The translations under genes were made by a program, and so were the position numbers. A stretch of DNA of 64,000 nucleotides from Agapanthus africanus (lineage: Eukaryota > Streptophyta > Magnoliopsida > Asparagales > Amaryllidaceae). Positions within the stretch are counted from its first letter, which is position 1, and each line of letters begins with the position of its first letter. A model generated the notes under the pieces. The model ran no database searches. It worked only from the letters and a program-made list of their open reading frames with translations, and was not told the origin of the DNA. Where the stretch lies: positions 2,190,001 through 2,254,000 of the forward strand of contig CM057351.1 of assembly GCA_030015575.1 (NCBI GenBank), in the 5' to 3' direction. This document shows positions 33,101-44,273 of the stretch, in pieces.

Positions 33101-33965
33101 CAACTCCTTTGGAAATCTTTATATCCTGTTAGCGGTTGATTATGTCTCGAAATGGGTGGAAGCTATACCGTGTCGCACTAATGACAACAAAGTTGTCATT
33201 AAGTTCCTTAAAGAAAATATCTTTTCGCGATTCGGACACCCTCGCGCTATAATTAGCGACAACGGGACACATTTCTGTAATAGGTCTTTCGAGGCCTTGA
33301 TGCGGAAATATTCAATCACTCACAAGCTTTCTACGCCCTATCATCCCCAAACGAGCGGGCAGGCTGAGATCTCAAATAGGCAGATCAAACAAATCTTGGA
33401 GAAGACGGTTTCTAAGAACCGTAAAGATTGGTCAACCAAATTGACGGATACTCTTTGGGCATTCCGCACCGCTTATAAGACCGATCTTAGTATGTCTCCA
33501 TACCGCCTTGTGTTTGGAAAGGCATGCCACCTCCCTATCGAGATTGAACATAAGGCAATGTGGGCAATTAAAGAGCTTAATTTTGATCTTGATCATGCAG
33601 GCAGCTATCGGAAGCTGCAGTTGAATGAGCTAAGCGAACTCCGCGATGAAGCTTACGATAATGCGGTGATAGTAAAGAACAGGACTAAAGTGTTCCACGA
33701 TAAAAATCTTTTTAGAAAAACCTTCACATCGGGGCAACAAGTCCTTCTTTACGATTCACTTCTCCATCTTCATCCGGGTAAGCTTAAATCTCGTTGGAAA
33801 GGACCTTTTGTGGTGCGGTATGTACACCCGCACGGGGCAGTTGAAGTCGAAAATTTGAAAAACGGTTCAATTTTTAAAGTAAATGGGCATAGATTAAAAC
33901 CGTATTTTTCTGCTGACCCCGCAGAGGAGCTCCTGTTTTTACAGGAGCCGCTTTATCAAAACTAA
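30162..33965 (+). CDS. pol of Athila copy 1: protease, reverse transcriptase, RNase H, integrase (uninterrupted frame)
   Basis: A 1267-codon frame whose first ATG is an internal Met of the longer gag-pol frame. In order: aspartic protease with [12 protein letters not shown] (about residue 84 on); reverse transcriptase with [23 protein letters not shown] and the catalytic FMDD (about residues 450-560); RNase H with [14 protein letters not shown]; integrase with an HHCC finger, then the Asp, Asp, Glu catalytic residues in [18 protein letters not shown] and [13 protein letters not shown]. In the finger this copy has CKTYPRC where copy 2 has CKTCPRC, so one zinc-binding cysteine is Tyr. The products would copy element RNA into DNA and insert it. 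The upstream frameshift and stop separate it from gag, so expression as a normal polyprotein is doubtful. Confidence 0.93.
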   Translation: MEKIVEMFKQVSVNIALLDAIQQVPSYARILKDLCTKKRKTQVPKKVFMTSNVSTAFTQQIPKKRKDPGCSTISISIGGKNINRALLDLGASVNLLPYSVYEKLGIGELKPAHCTLQMADRFITKSRGELEDVLIKVGEFIFPVDFIVLDTQPVANPRNQIPVILGRPFLATSNAVINCRNGSMNLSFGKMTIELNIYKLGSQPSELSAHLLDVCSIHEIASESCMDEELCFDVLDNTNETSFDLAPLHSEDMFNESDLEIEPVDSLQKSAALSESISYASFEPLKESEYHSVTPPSIVSPPILDLKPLPSHLKYAYLGENETLPMIISASLSLEQENALLAVLRSNRQAFGWTMADIKGISPLIVEHNIHLMDEAKPTRDPQRRLNPVMKEAVKKEIVKCLDSGIIYPISDSQWVSPIHVVPKMSGITVITKEANELIQTRTQTGWRVCIDYRKLNAAMRKDHFPLPFIDQMLERLAGHEYYCFLDGYSGYNQVPIAEKDQDKTTFTCPFGTFAYRRMPFGLCNAPATFQRCMMGIFSDMVENFLEIFMDDFSIFGDSFEDCLHNLDAVLTHCKDKNLTLNWEKCHFMVQEGIVLGHIISQKGIEVDRAKIDVIQNLPRPNCVKDIRSFLGHAGFYRRFIKDFSKIARPLTLLLAKDTTFHFDSDCEAAFESLKESLTTAPVLSSPDWNHPFELMCDASDFAIGAVLGQHIDKMPHVIYYASRTLNDAQINYTTTEKELLAVVFALEKFRPYLIGSPIMVYTDHSTLRHLLSKKDAKARIIRWILLLQEFDLVIRDKSGCENVVADHLPRITSSPTLTVPINDSFPDEQLLTVSYEPWFVDIVNYLATGLNPNDWSKQDKLRFLSQVKYFYWDEPYLFKYCFDQIIRRCVPNDEFKSVLSFCHDQACGGHFGPRKTAEKVLQCGFYWLTLFKDAFEHCKTYPRCQHLGRISRRNEMPLQPILVVEIFDVWGIDFMGPFPNSFGNLYILLAVDYVSKWVEAIPCRTNDNKVVIKFLKENIFSRFGHPRAIISDNGTHFCNRSFEALMRKYSITHKLSTPYHPQTSGQAEISNRQIKQILEKTVSKNRKDWSTKLTDTLWAFRTAYKTDLSMSPYRLVFGKACHLPIEIEHKAMWAIKELNFDLDHAGSYRKLQLNELSELRDEAYDNAVIVKNRTKVFHDKNLFRKTFTSGQQVLLYDSLLHLHPGKLKSRWKGPFVVRYVHPHGAVEVENLKNGSIFKVNGHRLKPYFSADPAEELLFLQEPLYQN

Positions 33966-33976
33966 ATTTCCTCCGC

Positions 33977-34026
33977 CTCACCTCCATGTTTTTGTAATAT
34001 TTTCTCATTTTAAGAATGGAGGTGAG
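33977..34026 (+). other. Conserved 11-bp inverted repeat after pol (Athila copy 1)
   Basis: CTCACCTCCAT (33977-33987) and ATGGAGGTGAG (34016-34026) form a perfect 11-bp stem around a 28-base AT-rich loop, starting 11 bases after the pol stop. The same arms are intact in copy 2 (63591-63601 and 63630-63640), whose loop has diverged slightly. Function unknown; an RNA stem near the end of the coding region is one possibility. Confidence 0.8.
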
Positions 34027-34060
34027 TAAAAATGGATTTGATTGAATATCTATGCATGTC

Positions 34061-34080
34061 AAAGAATAAGTTTGGGGGAA
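34061..34080 (+). promoter_or_regulatory. Internal polypurine-like tract (Athila copy 1)
   Basis: AAAGAATAAGTTTGGGGG and two A residues lie about 1.27 kb before the 3' LTR. The core AAGTTTGGGGG is identical to the tract beside the LTR (35321-35331). It is conserved in copy 2 near 63676-63695. It may act as a second plus-strand primer or be a duplicated tract. Confidence 0.6.
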
Positions 34081-35315
34081 TTTTTCATTTAACTATTATT
34101 TTACCCCTTGTATCTCTCCCTTAGTATACAGGTCCATGTTATCAAAGGGCTACATCAGTGAGGACACTGCTGAAAACAGGTTTGGGAGGGAGGTTTGTAT
34201 TCACTAAATTATCTTTGACACTGGGCATTAAAATTTTTTTATATAACAAAAGAGTAGAAAGTGAAAAATTACATCCAAAAGATAGGAATAGTTTAAGAAA
34301 ACCCAGAAAATTAGAAGTTTTCTTAAACGAACTAGTAATAAGTAGTTATGAGCTGTTGTCCCAAGGGTTAGTAAAATGAAGGAAGTCACTAATCTGAGGA
34401 TAAAAATAAGTCTGAAAAATAGTTTCTATTCTGAAAGCCAAACATTTGAATGTTGATACCCTACTATATGCACTTACACACGTCTTGAAACTCGGGATAG
34501 TAGAGGATACCTTGAAATGCTCTTGTCTAAAAGCCAAAGTATGAAGGAAATGAAAAAAATGAAGAAAATATAAAAATGGTGAAAAGAAAAAAATGAACAC
34601 CGGTTTCGTTATCGCCAAGGCAGCAATAAAAAAATATAGCGAGGGTGCCTCTTCACCTAGTGCCCTAAGGCCAACTGGTCTGGGAGTCACTGCTAAGCCT
34701 TAGGTGGTGCAAGACGAGGAAAATATTATCACCTAATCAGCAAGCACATGAGTAATCAGTCGGTTAGTACCTCAAGAAGTATTCACAGTCGCATGAAAAT
34801 GTGTGAGCAAATCTAAATATTCATCAAATTAATTAAAAAGTACTACGGCAGATGGACAAGAGTATGATAGCTTGAATTGAATTCTCCGAGTATAGGGATG
34901 ATCTATTCACACACGTAGGGGTATATGATCGATGTTTGGATGAAAGGTAGGAACGACGAATAAAGACGATGTTTTATTGAGGGATAATGTGATTTCTAAC
35001 ATCTTTTCGTGACTATTAAGATAGGGCTCATGACAACTGAAAAGCTAGTGTAGTTGGAAACTCTTATTTTCAAAGTCTTTCCTTTATGGTTCTTATCTTT
35101 ATATGTATATTTCACCATCTCTCTTTTATTATAGGATTTTATGGGTGTAATCCGCTGAAAACCCTCAGGAGACAACACTCCTCCTACTAGGGACACCTAG
35201 AGGTTTAACGGCTTGTTGCACGTGCTCAGTGCAATCGTGTCTGCCTACGAAAGTGTGCTTAGTTTTCTCCTTTCTTTTTCTCCTCTTGAATAAACTAGTT
35301 TGCTCGGGACGATTA
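34081..35315 (+). other. Region between pol and 3' LTR of Athila copy 1, no gene seen
   Basis: In many Athila elements an env-like ORF sits here. None is visible: the frames are short and unlike envelope proteins. The part matched by copy 2 (to about 34380) is well conserved between the copies. Confidence 0.65.
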
Positions 35316-35335
35316 AAGATAAGTTTGGGGGTATT
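35316..35335 (+). promoter_or_regulatory. Polypurine tract before the 3' LTR (Athila copy 1)
   Basis: AAGATAAGTTTGGGGGTATT lies immediately 5' of the LTR TG. Confidence 0.88.
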
Positions 35336-36773
35336 TGTTCAATTGATAAAACTGCACATTTATTATTACATTTTTCCTACCATTTTCATATTAAAAAGGA
35401 CTTTATTATAATATATCATACATATGAGGGTTTATGTGTAAAAATACTATTTTCCATGTATTGATATATTAAAATTAGTATTTGGTAGGAGAATGTATAT
35501 AATATTATTGACCTAATCCTAGTAGAACTAAGTCTACTAAATATTATCTAAGTTGTTGTGCAGAATTTTCAGGTCTTAAATCAAGGAAATCAAGTTGTTA
35601 AAGCTAACCTGCCTAATTAAGAAATCAAAATGAAGGAATCAATTCTGGCAGAAGAAAAGAAAAGATTTCCTAATTCTGAAGGTGCTAAGGATCGCCAAAT
35701 GTCACAAGTAGCCATCCACAGAAAATTGATGGACGATTGTGATCACCAAGCCGCGGATCCGCGGCCCAAGCTCCTTGATGCCGCGGATCCGCCGCGGTTA
35801 AGAAGAGATGGAGGCTGATGATTTTTGGGGAAAATCTTTTCTACTTTTTCCCTAATTTAGAAGCTTGGGATCTGGCTTTGGCACTATAAAAAGAGACCGA
35901 GAGCCTCTTGGAAAATGATCAAGCCGACGCGATCACGAAGTTCAAGACTGCTCACACATCCAGGCTGATCATCAACGGTTCATCTACCTCCTTAGAAGAG
36001 ATCGAGAAGCAACTAGTACTTATAATCATTTTCTAAGGAATCAAAGTGTAATGAATATTATTGATTAATAAAGGTAGCTTTCTTTTTCTTATTCTATTTC
36101 TTCGTAGTTTAATTATGCAATTTCTTTCCATCTCTTTTTCTCTCAACATGCGCGAGTAATTCTCCGCTTGTTAGGGCTCGTAGGATTAGGGTAGGCTAAT
36201 GGATGATGAACATCCCTAAACCCTTTTTAAGTCCTATAAAGTTTATGAACTTTATTAAAAGAATCATTAACTTCCTAATCGGGCGCGCTAACAATTCTTT
36301 GTTAGTCCCGACCGCGATTAGAGATTAGATTAATGATTGTTTTGGTAAAGGCTAGATATGAACGGAGTTCCGTCTCGAGATAAGGGTTAAGAGTAGGATT
36401 CCATTTCCCTCCAGAAACCCTAATCTACACGCATCACCGTCGTTCTAATTTTAAATCTATTAAAGGATAAAAAGGATAACTTTTAATTAATCGTCCATAA
36501 CTACTAAATCCTAACGAACCCTACAAGCCCCCTTATTATATTAACTACATTCCTAAAATAATCTAGATCTATATTTTTGCATACTTGCTTAACGTAGATC
36601 TAGAAACTATTCTTCAAATTCTTTATCCCTCCTCTCTTTCTCAACACATCTATAGTAAGACTAAAAGGTTCCACGTTTTCCTGAGGACGACTCGTACTCA
36701 CCTCGGTCTAGCTACACGCGACACCGTTCTGATTGCGGTTAACTACTACAAACACACTCTTTCGCAACAATCA
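35336..36773 (+). mobile_element. 3' LTR of Athila copy 1
   Basis: It starts TGTTCAATTGATAAAAC and ends CGCAACAATCA, followed by the CCATA duplication. TATA box ACTATAAAAAG at about 35884-35893. It keeps the 106-bp segment (about 35655-35765) that the 5' LTR lost, which includes the palindromic CCGCGGATCCGCGG. Confidence 0.95.
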
Positions 36774-38051
36774 CCATACTTCAATAGTGATGGCAATAAA
36801 TGCCCAAACCATCCCTCATCCCATGCTTCCTTTACACCCCATTTTCTATTTATCAATAAATAGAAAAATCCATATTATAAGGTGTCCCCTTCCAGAATAT
36901 ATTTTGTATAAATACAAAATACTCTCTACCGTATATATATACCCGTATTCGTATCAAAATATGAATACCCAAGAGATAGAATAATACCACTAAAAATAAT
37001 ACTAGTATTAAATCAATACTTGATTTAATGAACCGGCTTAATTCTAAGCCCGCTGGTATTAAAAACCGTCATATTAAATTCCGCGCAACTAGTACACACA
37101 ATCAATCGGAACGCTGCACGTATAAACATCCGGCCTCTACTCGTTTTGCCTGAACCAGAGAAACCTTCTATGTGGGACTCTAAAGACTCGACAGTACGCT
37201 GGCAGTGGGTTTAACCACAAGCACGTCGGCAGTACTAGCTGTACGTAACATCTATCCAGGTACCTGTCGAAAAAGAAGGCCGACGAGCAAACTCATCTGA
37301 ACCCCTTCCGAGCCTAACCGTGACAATATCCGTACAGTCTGGTCTGTTCGTCTGAGAGTACCGTATACCGGGTTTAGGGGCAATCAACATCAGACCCCTA
37401 CTAACCCTGATAAGTCGTGCCGGTGTGGCTCAATACCATCAGAGAAATTACTGATCTAATCTATCAGTAGCTCTCAACTGCCCTGGCCAGAGGCATATGG
37501 CGTTGACTGTCACGCTCCGCTTCTCAGTAGACGGAAACGGTGACGTGGCAAGCCCGCAAAGTATTTAGTATGAAATAAATACGTTAAGCGTAATTAATCA
37601 ATATAATCATGAACAAGAATGACAAGAGTAATAAAATGAAACGGCAATTTTATTTACATTCAACTTTACATACAGCTATATGAAAATAAAAGATACAATA
37701 AACAAAGCAATGCCTAAACAATGGCATACTGAAAGTAAGTGCAGAAAGAACTAGTAGTCAGGCTGAGCTGTAAGCTGGTCCAAGTCCTCCTGGCTCGGCT
37801 CTATCTTCTCAGAGTCCGGTCCTCCTGACGAACATTCCAAGGAAAGAAAAACAGAGAAGAATGTCGTCGACGAACTAGCGCTCGATAAATCCCAAAATAA
37901 ACAAGTGAAAATAGGAACTAAAAGAACAAAGGACAGGTAGAATTGTATATGATCATCCACAGGTATAAAATAGCTAGTCTAACGTAGTTGTTTGTAATTT
38001 GATAAAAAATGTATTCATATATATGAGAGGATTCCATCTTACCTTGTGTAC

Positions 38052-40823
38052 TGTAAGGACTCTAAAATCCTTGTATGAATTTTTTTTGTTAAAATACAAT
38101 AAACGAGTTTTTACCGCTGAGTTGGAGTTATAAGTCACTTTTGTTAAATAACAGCAAGAAACAACTTATAGCTCACTGGTAAAGCCTTTGCACTGCTGTG
38201 ACGTAACCCCTGTGTTCAATTCCCATCAGACGCATTATTTTTTTTTGAATTTTTCTTTTAACTTTTTGGAACCCAAAAGATTGCACGTGAAATACACAGG
38301 AAAATGAAAAGTTCAGAAAAATCAAACAGGCACAAAATGGAGTAAACACAAAATAATCCACATGGCACGAATCTCAAGACCCAACTCCCAAGATCGACCG
38401 GCGCCGATAACTCTGATGAGCCCGTTTGCCTCCATGCTTTGCACACACAATTCTTCACCTACCCCTAACTCTCCTGCACTGTTTGATTTCCCTGTAATCA
38501 AACATAGACCCTTCATTTCACAATTAAACCACATTTTAATGCTTTTTAATCCACCATTTTAATTCCAAAACCCTAATTCTCCACTATAAATACTATCCCC
38601 TACCTTGGCTCAGCACCATTCTGAAAATTCTAAGCAAAACTCTCTAAAAAGGTCATAGTACAAGTGAAGTAAAGTGGAGTTAGCAAGCTAGCAACTTCCG
38701 ACGAAGATCGAAGCTGATTCCGGAGCTCCCGTGACACCCCAAGGCCTCCCTCCTCTTCTTTAACCTCTTTTTAACATATTAAAATAGTAAGTCCTTCTCA
38801 ATCCCTCTTCCTATTCATTGAAATTCCATTTCAAAACTTAGATCGGTAAATGGAGTTAATACCGATATCCTTTTTTCTAAACCCTAGAAACTCCTTTTCC
38901 TTATTTTCTGATCAACCAAGTTTTTACACGATACTTGTAACCCTAAATACTAATGTTTAGAATCAAGTTTAACCAAGAATTTCATGTAAAACACTCATAA
39001 TCGAGCTTTCACATTAAAATACCATGAACATTGATATCGCTACTTTTAGTTTTGTTAAAACTATACCTTTAGAAAAATTTTATGGGGTAACGACTTACCC
39101 TACACACACATTTGGATCTATAGCACGATTCCTCTTCTGTATTAAAAATTTGTTAAAAAGAAAAATTTACAATAAAATACCACATAACTTTAAAAACCGG
39201 ATTTCTTTTAAAGCGGTATTTCCTATCCTTTGCGATTGCGCATTTACAACCCTCTTTAGAAGACTCGCTAATGGATGGTGCGGATCATCGCGCATCCTTA
39301 GGCTAGTAGAACGAGATGCAGACCTCCTCACAGAGCATTCAATCTCGAAAGGATTTAAATACGGTTTTTAAGAAAAACGGATTTTTCTAAAATAAAATAA
39401 AATTATTTTTTAATTAAAATTATATAAAATTATGAATCCATATTTTCAAAATATAAATCTATATTATTCTAAAGAAATGAATGTTTAACAAGTTTCAATA
39501 AAATATCATCAAGATACCGAAAGGACAAGTTTTCAGTAAAATACCATGAACTTTCCAAAACTAATTGCTTATCACTAAAATACCTCAATACTTAAAATCC
39601 ATGCTCATGAAAACCCTAAATAATATAATTCACCCCTCGAGCTTTATTTGAAACTATATTAAAATACTTTTCATAAAACCCCGTCGAGATATATTAAACA
39701 ATATTAAAGACTTTAGTAAATATAGGTTTAAGCGGGATCCATTCTCTTGAGCCCCAGGGAGCGCGAGAATGTGAGTGCTTGCCTATTTAAGGTAGACAAC
39801 TTAACGGGGTTATCAATGGTAATTTTCTTGGAAAAAGACACAAATCATGCCGTCCATGTGCAGCAGTTACTGATAACTCCCAAACCTAATTCAAGATTTA
39901 AATCAGTTTACAAGTGTCTGACTCAATCTGAGTCCAATTCAAACCTGAATCCAAATTCAAACAAGAATACTTGATCATGAATATGAATTCTTGAAATCAA
40001 TCATCAATATCAAACATGTATAACTTGACTTGACCGAACCATGGTTATAACTTGACATGACTACTTGCATATAAGATTACATCGTGAACATGAATACTTG
40101 AACATTTGTATCCATGGTCTCGGCAAGACTTGTAAATATAATCTATACAATACATTATGCGGGGATAAAGGGGTAGATTGGTACGGAACGTATATCGTGG
40201 CACGAGAGGTCACTTAAAAGACACCTACATGAATTCATGTGTCGTTGTCCCATGGGTTATGACGGGGCCTTGTACTACATGTTACCATAATCCACGGGGT
40301 AAGATGGACTCCTCTCGTAAACATGAATACTTTCTTTACCAAACTACAAACAAACACGTTAGAATAACTATCATATACTGGTAATCAATCATACACAACT
40401 TACCTGTTCATTTCACATTACTTGCTACATTCTTTTTCTTCTTTTGGGACTTACCGAGCGTTAGTTCGCTGACGACATTGCTTCTATTTCTTTCTTTGGA
40501 ATATTCGTCAGGAAAACCGGACTCTCAGGAGATCGAGCCTAGAGGACTTGGACCAGCTCACCGCTCAGCCTGACTACTAGTTCACTTGTACTTTCTTTTT
40601 ATATACCACTGTTTAGGCACTGCTTTACATCATTGTATCTTTTATTTCAAACAGTTGTATGTAAAGATGAATGTAAATAAAGTTGTTGTTTTATTTTATT
40701 TCTCTTGTCATTCTTGTTCATTTTATATATTGCTTAATTACGCTTAACGTATTTATTTCTTAGTAAATACGTTGCGGGCACGCCACATCACCGCTTCCGT
40801 CTTCTAGGAAGCGGGGCGTGACA
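38052..40823 (-). mobile_element. Solo LTR D2, nested in D1 in reverse orientation
   Basis: On the minus strand it starts TGTCACGCCCCGC at 40823 and ends GAGTCCTTACA at 38052. The flanks are TGTAC (38047-38051) and TGAAC (40824-40828), a duplication with one mismatch. At 2772 bp it is one full LTR of D1's family. Weak conserved frames in D1 and D2 (minus 41157-41393 and plus 39747-39974) reflect this homology and not a gene. Confidence 0.88.
38169..38223 (+). ncRNA. tRNA-derived (A box/B box) sequence inside LTR D2
   Basis: TAGCTCACTGG (38169-38179) matches the polymerase III A box and GTTCAATTC (38214-38222) the B box, at tRNA-like spacing. A T-run follows at 38229-38237. The same pair occurs in D1 on the minus strand (GTTCGATTC at 42910-42902, TAGCTTACTGC at 42955-42945). 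It is antisense to the LTR in both. It probably comes from a tRNA or tRNA-derived SINE fixed in the ancestral LTR. It does not fold as a complete functional tRNA by eye. Confidence 0.6.
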
Positions 40824-42901
40824 TGAACTATGGTAACATGTAGAACAAGGCCCATCATAACCCACAGGACAACTGTAAATGAATTCATGTAGGTGTCTTG
40901 TAAAGTGACCTCTTATGCCACGATACACGTTCCGTACCAATCTACCCCTTTATCCCCGCGTATTGTATTATATGCATTACGATTACAGGTTTTGGCCGAA
41001 TCTATGGATATAAATGTTCAGGTTCATGTTCAGGATGTAATCATATGTTCAAGCATTCATGGCGAGTTCATGTCAAGTTATAACCATGGTTCGGTCAAAT
41101 CGAGTCAAGTATGCAAATTTGAATTGATGTTTGAATTTGAGTATTCAGGTTCATGATCAAGTATTCAAGTTCGTGTTTAATTTGGATTCTGGTTTGAGTT
41201 TGGACTCAGATTGAGTCAGACACTTGGGAACGGATTTAACTCTTGAATTCTTAGGTTCGGGAGTAATCGGCAACTGCTGCACATGGACGACAGGATTTGT
41301 GTTTTTTTCCAAGACAATTGTCATTGATAACTCCGTTAAGTTATCTAACCTGAATAAGCAAGCACTCACTTCCTCCGGCTCTATGGGGCTCAAGAAAAAT
41401 GATACCGCTTAAGCCTATATTAATTCTATAGTCCTTAAAGTATTGTTTGCATATCTCGAGGGGGTTTTACGAAAATATTTTAATATAGTTTAAAAAAAGA
41501 TCTCGAGGGTGATTTATAACATTTAGGATTTTCATGTGTATGTGTTTTAATTACTGGGGTATTTTAATGATAAAAACTTAGTTTTTAAAAGTTTATGGTA
41601 TTTTATTGAAAACTACCCCTTTTTGATAATTTGGTGGTATTTTATTAACATTTTAATCTTTCACTTTAAAAAACATAGTTTCATAATATTTTGAAAATAC
41701 GGATTTATAATTTTTGTATAATTTTTCAAAAAATTAGTTTGTTTAGAAAATTCGCGTTTCTTAAGAACCGTATTTCATTTCCTTTTGAGATCGATTACTC
41801 TATGAGGGGTTCTGCATCTCGCTCAACTATCCCAAGAATGTGTGATAATCCACACCATCCAATAGCGGGTCCCCTAACGAGGGTTGTAAATGTGTATTTA
41901 CCAAGGATTACAAAATACCACTTTAAAAGAAACCCGGTTTTTAAAAGATGTGATATTCTAATGAAAAGCATATCTTGAACCAACCATACATATAAAGGTA
42001 TCGTGCTATGAAACCAAAGTGTGCGTATGAGGTAGGTCATTACCCCATGAAGTTTTCCTAAAGGTATTGTTTTAAAGTTATCGAAAATAGTTGATAATAA
42101 AGTTTGAGGTATTTTAATGAAAAGTTCGTTTATATTTGTTTCACATGAGAATTTGGTTAAACTTGAAGCTAAATGATTGTAATCGAAGTTACAAGTGGAG
42201 TGGTAACATTTGTTTGACCAAAATATAAAGAAAAATGGAGTTTCAAGTTTAAAAAGAAAGGTATCGGTGGTAACTCCACTTTACCGATATTTTTTTAGGA
42301 GATGAGTTGCGATGAAAAGAAAGAGAGTTGGAAAGGACTTACGGCTAAGGAAGAAGAGAGGGGCTTCGTGATATCTTGGAAGCTTCGAAAACGGCTTCGA
42401 TCTTCGAAGGAACAAGCTTGGTCGTTAGCTCCACTCGACTCCATTTGCACTTAAAAACTTTTTGAGAGATTTTTTTGTTAGAATTTCAGAATAGAGGAGA
42501 GCTAGGGTATGGGGTGGTATTTATAGTGGAGAATTAGGCTTTGGAAATTAAAATTTTGGATTAAAAAGTATTAAAAAGATGTTAAATAGTGAAATGAAGA
42601 GTCTCTGTTTGATTGCAGAGAAATCAAACAATGCAGGAGAGTTGAAGAGACGAGTGTACAAAGCACGGATCAATTTGGGTGCATCGGGACCGTAGGCGCC
42701 GGCTCATGAGGCAATTTGGCCGGTTGGATCTGAGGCAATCGCCTCGAGATTCGTGCTACTTGGATTTTTCTGTGTTTACTCCATTTTGCGTATGTTTGAT
42801 TTTTCTGAAATTTTTCCTTTCCCCGTGTATTGCACGGGCAACTTTTAGGCTTACAAAAATTAAAAAGAAAAAAATCAGAAAAAAATAATTATGTCTGAAG
42901 G

Positions 42902-42955
42902 GAATCGAACACACGGGCTAAGCCACAACAGTATAGAGGCTTTAGCAGTAAGCTA
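42902..42955 (-). ncRNA. tRNA-derived (A box/B box) sequence inside LTR D1
   Basis: The homolog of 38169-38223. The B box GTTCGATTC is a perfect consensus; the A box TAGCTTACTGC has one weak position. Retention of both boxes in two separately aged LTRs may be chance or may reflect function. Confidence 0.55.
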
Positions 42956-43697
42956 CAAGTCGTTTCTTATTTTTATTTAATAGAAATAACTTTTAATTCT
43001 TACACGGGGCGTAATACTCTTTTCTGTACAATATCAAGAAAATTTCTGTACAGTGATTTCAGAGTCATTACATTGACCAACCAAGCACAGTGTGATATCG
43101 ACTCTCTATACCGGGAGAGACGAATCCCTAACAATCACTCACTGCCTCCATGTGGCTCGGGGCTGTACCCAACTAAAACCTGTTTGCATGGCTTCTTTGA
43201 GCCATGGTAGGATGGTAGTCAAAGCACGATGGGAACTCACACGAGACAAATGATGATCTTAGGTCTACAGACTAGCTGTACACATGCCACACGAGAACTT
43301 CCATCTGACGTTAGGTATAATACCATCCATCAGTTCTCGGCGAGTCCGTCCAGTTTACCCATCCACAGTAAGCGCATGTATACAATTTTAGATGAAATAC
43401 ACCAATGGCTGTAAGACTAACCATCCACCCTCGTCGGGGTCTGAAAACGTATACACCAGTCTACTCTGGAATATCGATGTCTTGTATCGATATTCCTACG
43501 ACTGGGGACACCTTTAAGGATATGCTTATAGACTATCCGGCCCTCACAAGTATGACTGCCACCACAACGCTGATAGTCAAGCACATCCTACAGGTTTTAT
43601 CAATATGTATAAGTAGTACGCAATAACAAGTAGAACATACAAACATGTTAAGATAAAGTCAAATCAGATATCATACTATCATTTCGAACAAGATTGT

Positions 43698-43700
<3 letters not shown>

Positions 43701-43732
<32 letters not shown>
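43701..43732. repeat. AT microsatellite
   Basis: Sixteen AT units inside the U3-like start of copia LTR E. Confidence 0.97.
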
Positions 43733-43735
<3 letters not shown>

Positions 43736-43775
43736 CCATTATAAATAATTGCCTCTAGGGCATATATATCTTACA

Positions 43776-44273
43776 AAGAGATCATTGGGGATGCGGTGGC
43801 GAGCATGAAGCTCCAATCGAGAGCATAAGGAGGGAAGGAAGTGTTGAATAATTAGGTGAATGTTGGGTGTTTCAATTAATATTTAATTTCCGCAAGCTTA
43901 CGGGTTATTGTAGCAAAGGGGTGGAACCAGAAGCACAACGTTTAATTAAGTTTTTATTAAATCAAATTAGAACATTTAATTGGAGATTGGTTGTTCTAAA
44001 TTAATTCAAAGGCAAGAATTTAAAGAATTTAAAGGCAAGAATTTATGGAAGGAAAAGCAAGAATTAAACAAGAAATTAAAAGTAAGGAATTAATAGGAAG
44101 AATTTAAAAGCAAGAATTACTATTAAACTCAGAAAAAACTATACTAAAAAATTAAAATACTTATCTCGATTCCTACAATTAATCCTAAGCCGTCTTAATG
44201 TCAAAGATTTGATCCACTCCTACTCCTAGATCTGAGATAAATGAGATCTCTAACAAATAACCCTAAGGGTCCT
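43776..44273. other. AT-rich sequence between elements E and F, unassigned
   Basis: No ORF or recognised element. It contains repeated AAGGCAAGAATT words (about 44010-44120). It continues after F at 49770, so 43776-44273 and 49770 onward were contiguous before F inserted. It may be old host or decayed repeat DNA. Confidence 0.5.

Larger units (their letters stand above)
26083..36773 (+). mobile_element. Full-length Athila element (copy 1)
   Basis: A 10.7-kb element with TG...CA LTRs (26083-27414 and 35336-36773), primer site, gag, pol, two polypurine tracts and the 5-bp duplication CCATA at 26078-26082 and 36774-36778. The LTRs are very similar: by eye I counted about six differences in the first 290 bp. 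The 5' LTR lacks about 106 bp present in the 3' LTR. There is no obvious env-like ORF between pol and the 3' LTR. It is inserted in the LTR of copia element E. Confidence 0.96.
37508..43072 (+). mobile_element. Solo LTR D1, split by D2
   Basis: It begins TGTCACGCTCCGC and ends AGAGTCATTACA, with the duplication TTGAC at 37503-37507 and 43073-43077. Parts 37508-38051 and 40829-43072 join to an LTR of about 2.79 kb. The arms match D2 in opposite orientation along their full length, including start, end and an internal tRNA-like segment. No interior or primer site is present. Related in style to long chromovirus LTRs; lineage is inference. Confidence 0.9.
25523..43775 (-). mobile_element. 5' LTR of copia element E, split by three later insertions
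   Basis: On the minus strand the LTR starts TGTAAGATATATATGCC at 43775. It contains GCCCTAGAGGCAAT, a word typical of Angela/BARE LTR starts, and ends GACTTACA at 25523 next to the primer site. Its three pieces are 43775-43078, 37507-36779 and 26082-25523. Removing the Athila element, D1/D2 and one copy of each duplication leaves about 1.99 kb, a sensible Angela-type LTR length. Between the pieces sit 26083-36778 and 37508-43077. The candidate host duplication beyond the LTR is AAGAG at 43776-43780. Confidence 0.82.

Noticed and set aside
38169-38223. Functional tRNA gene
   Set aside because: Box motifs fit, but the acceptor and anticodon stems do not form a full cloverleaf by eye, and the sequence is part of an LTR.
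39747-39974. Conserved small protein (similar frame at 41157-41393 on the minus strand)
   Set aside because: The similarity is explained by both lying in copies of the same LTR (D1 and D2); codon conservation is no better than flanking DNA.
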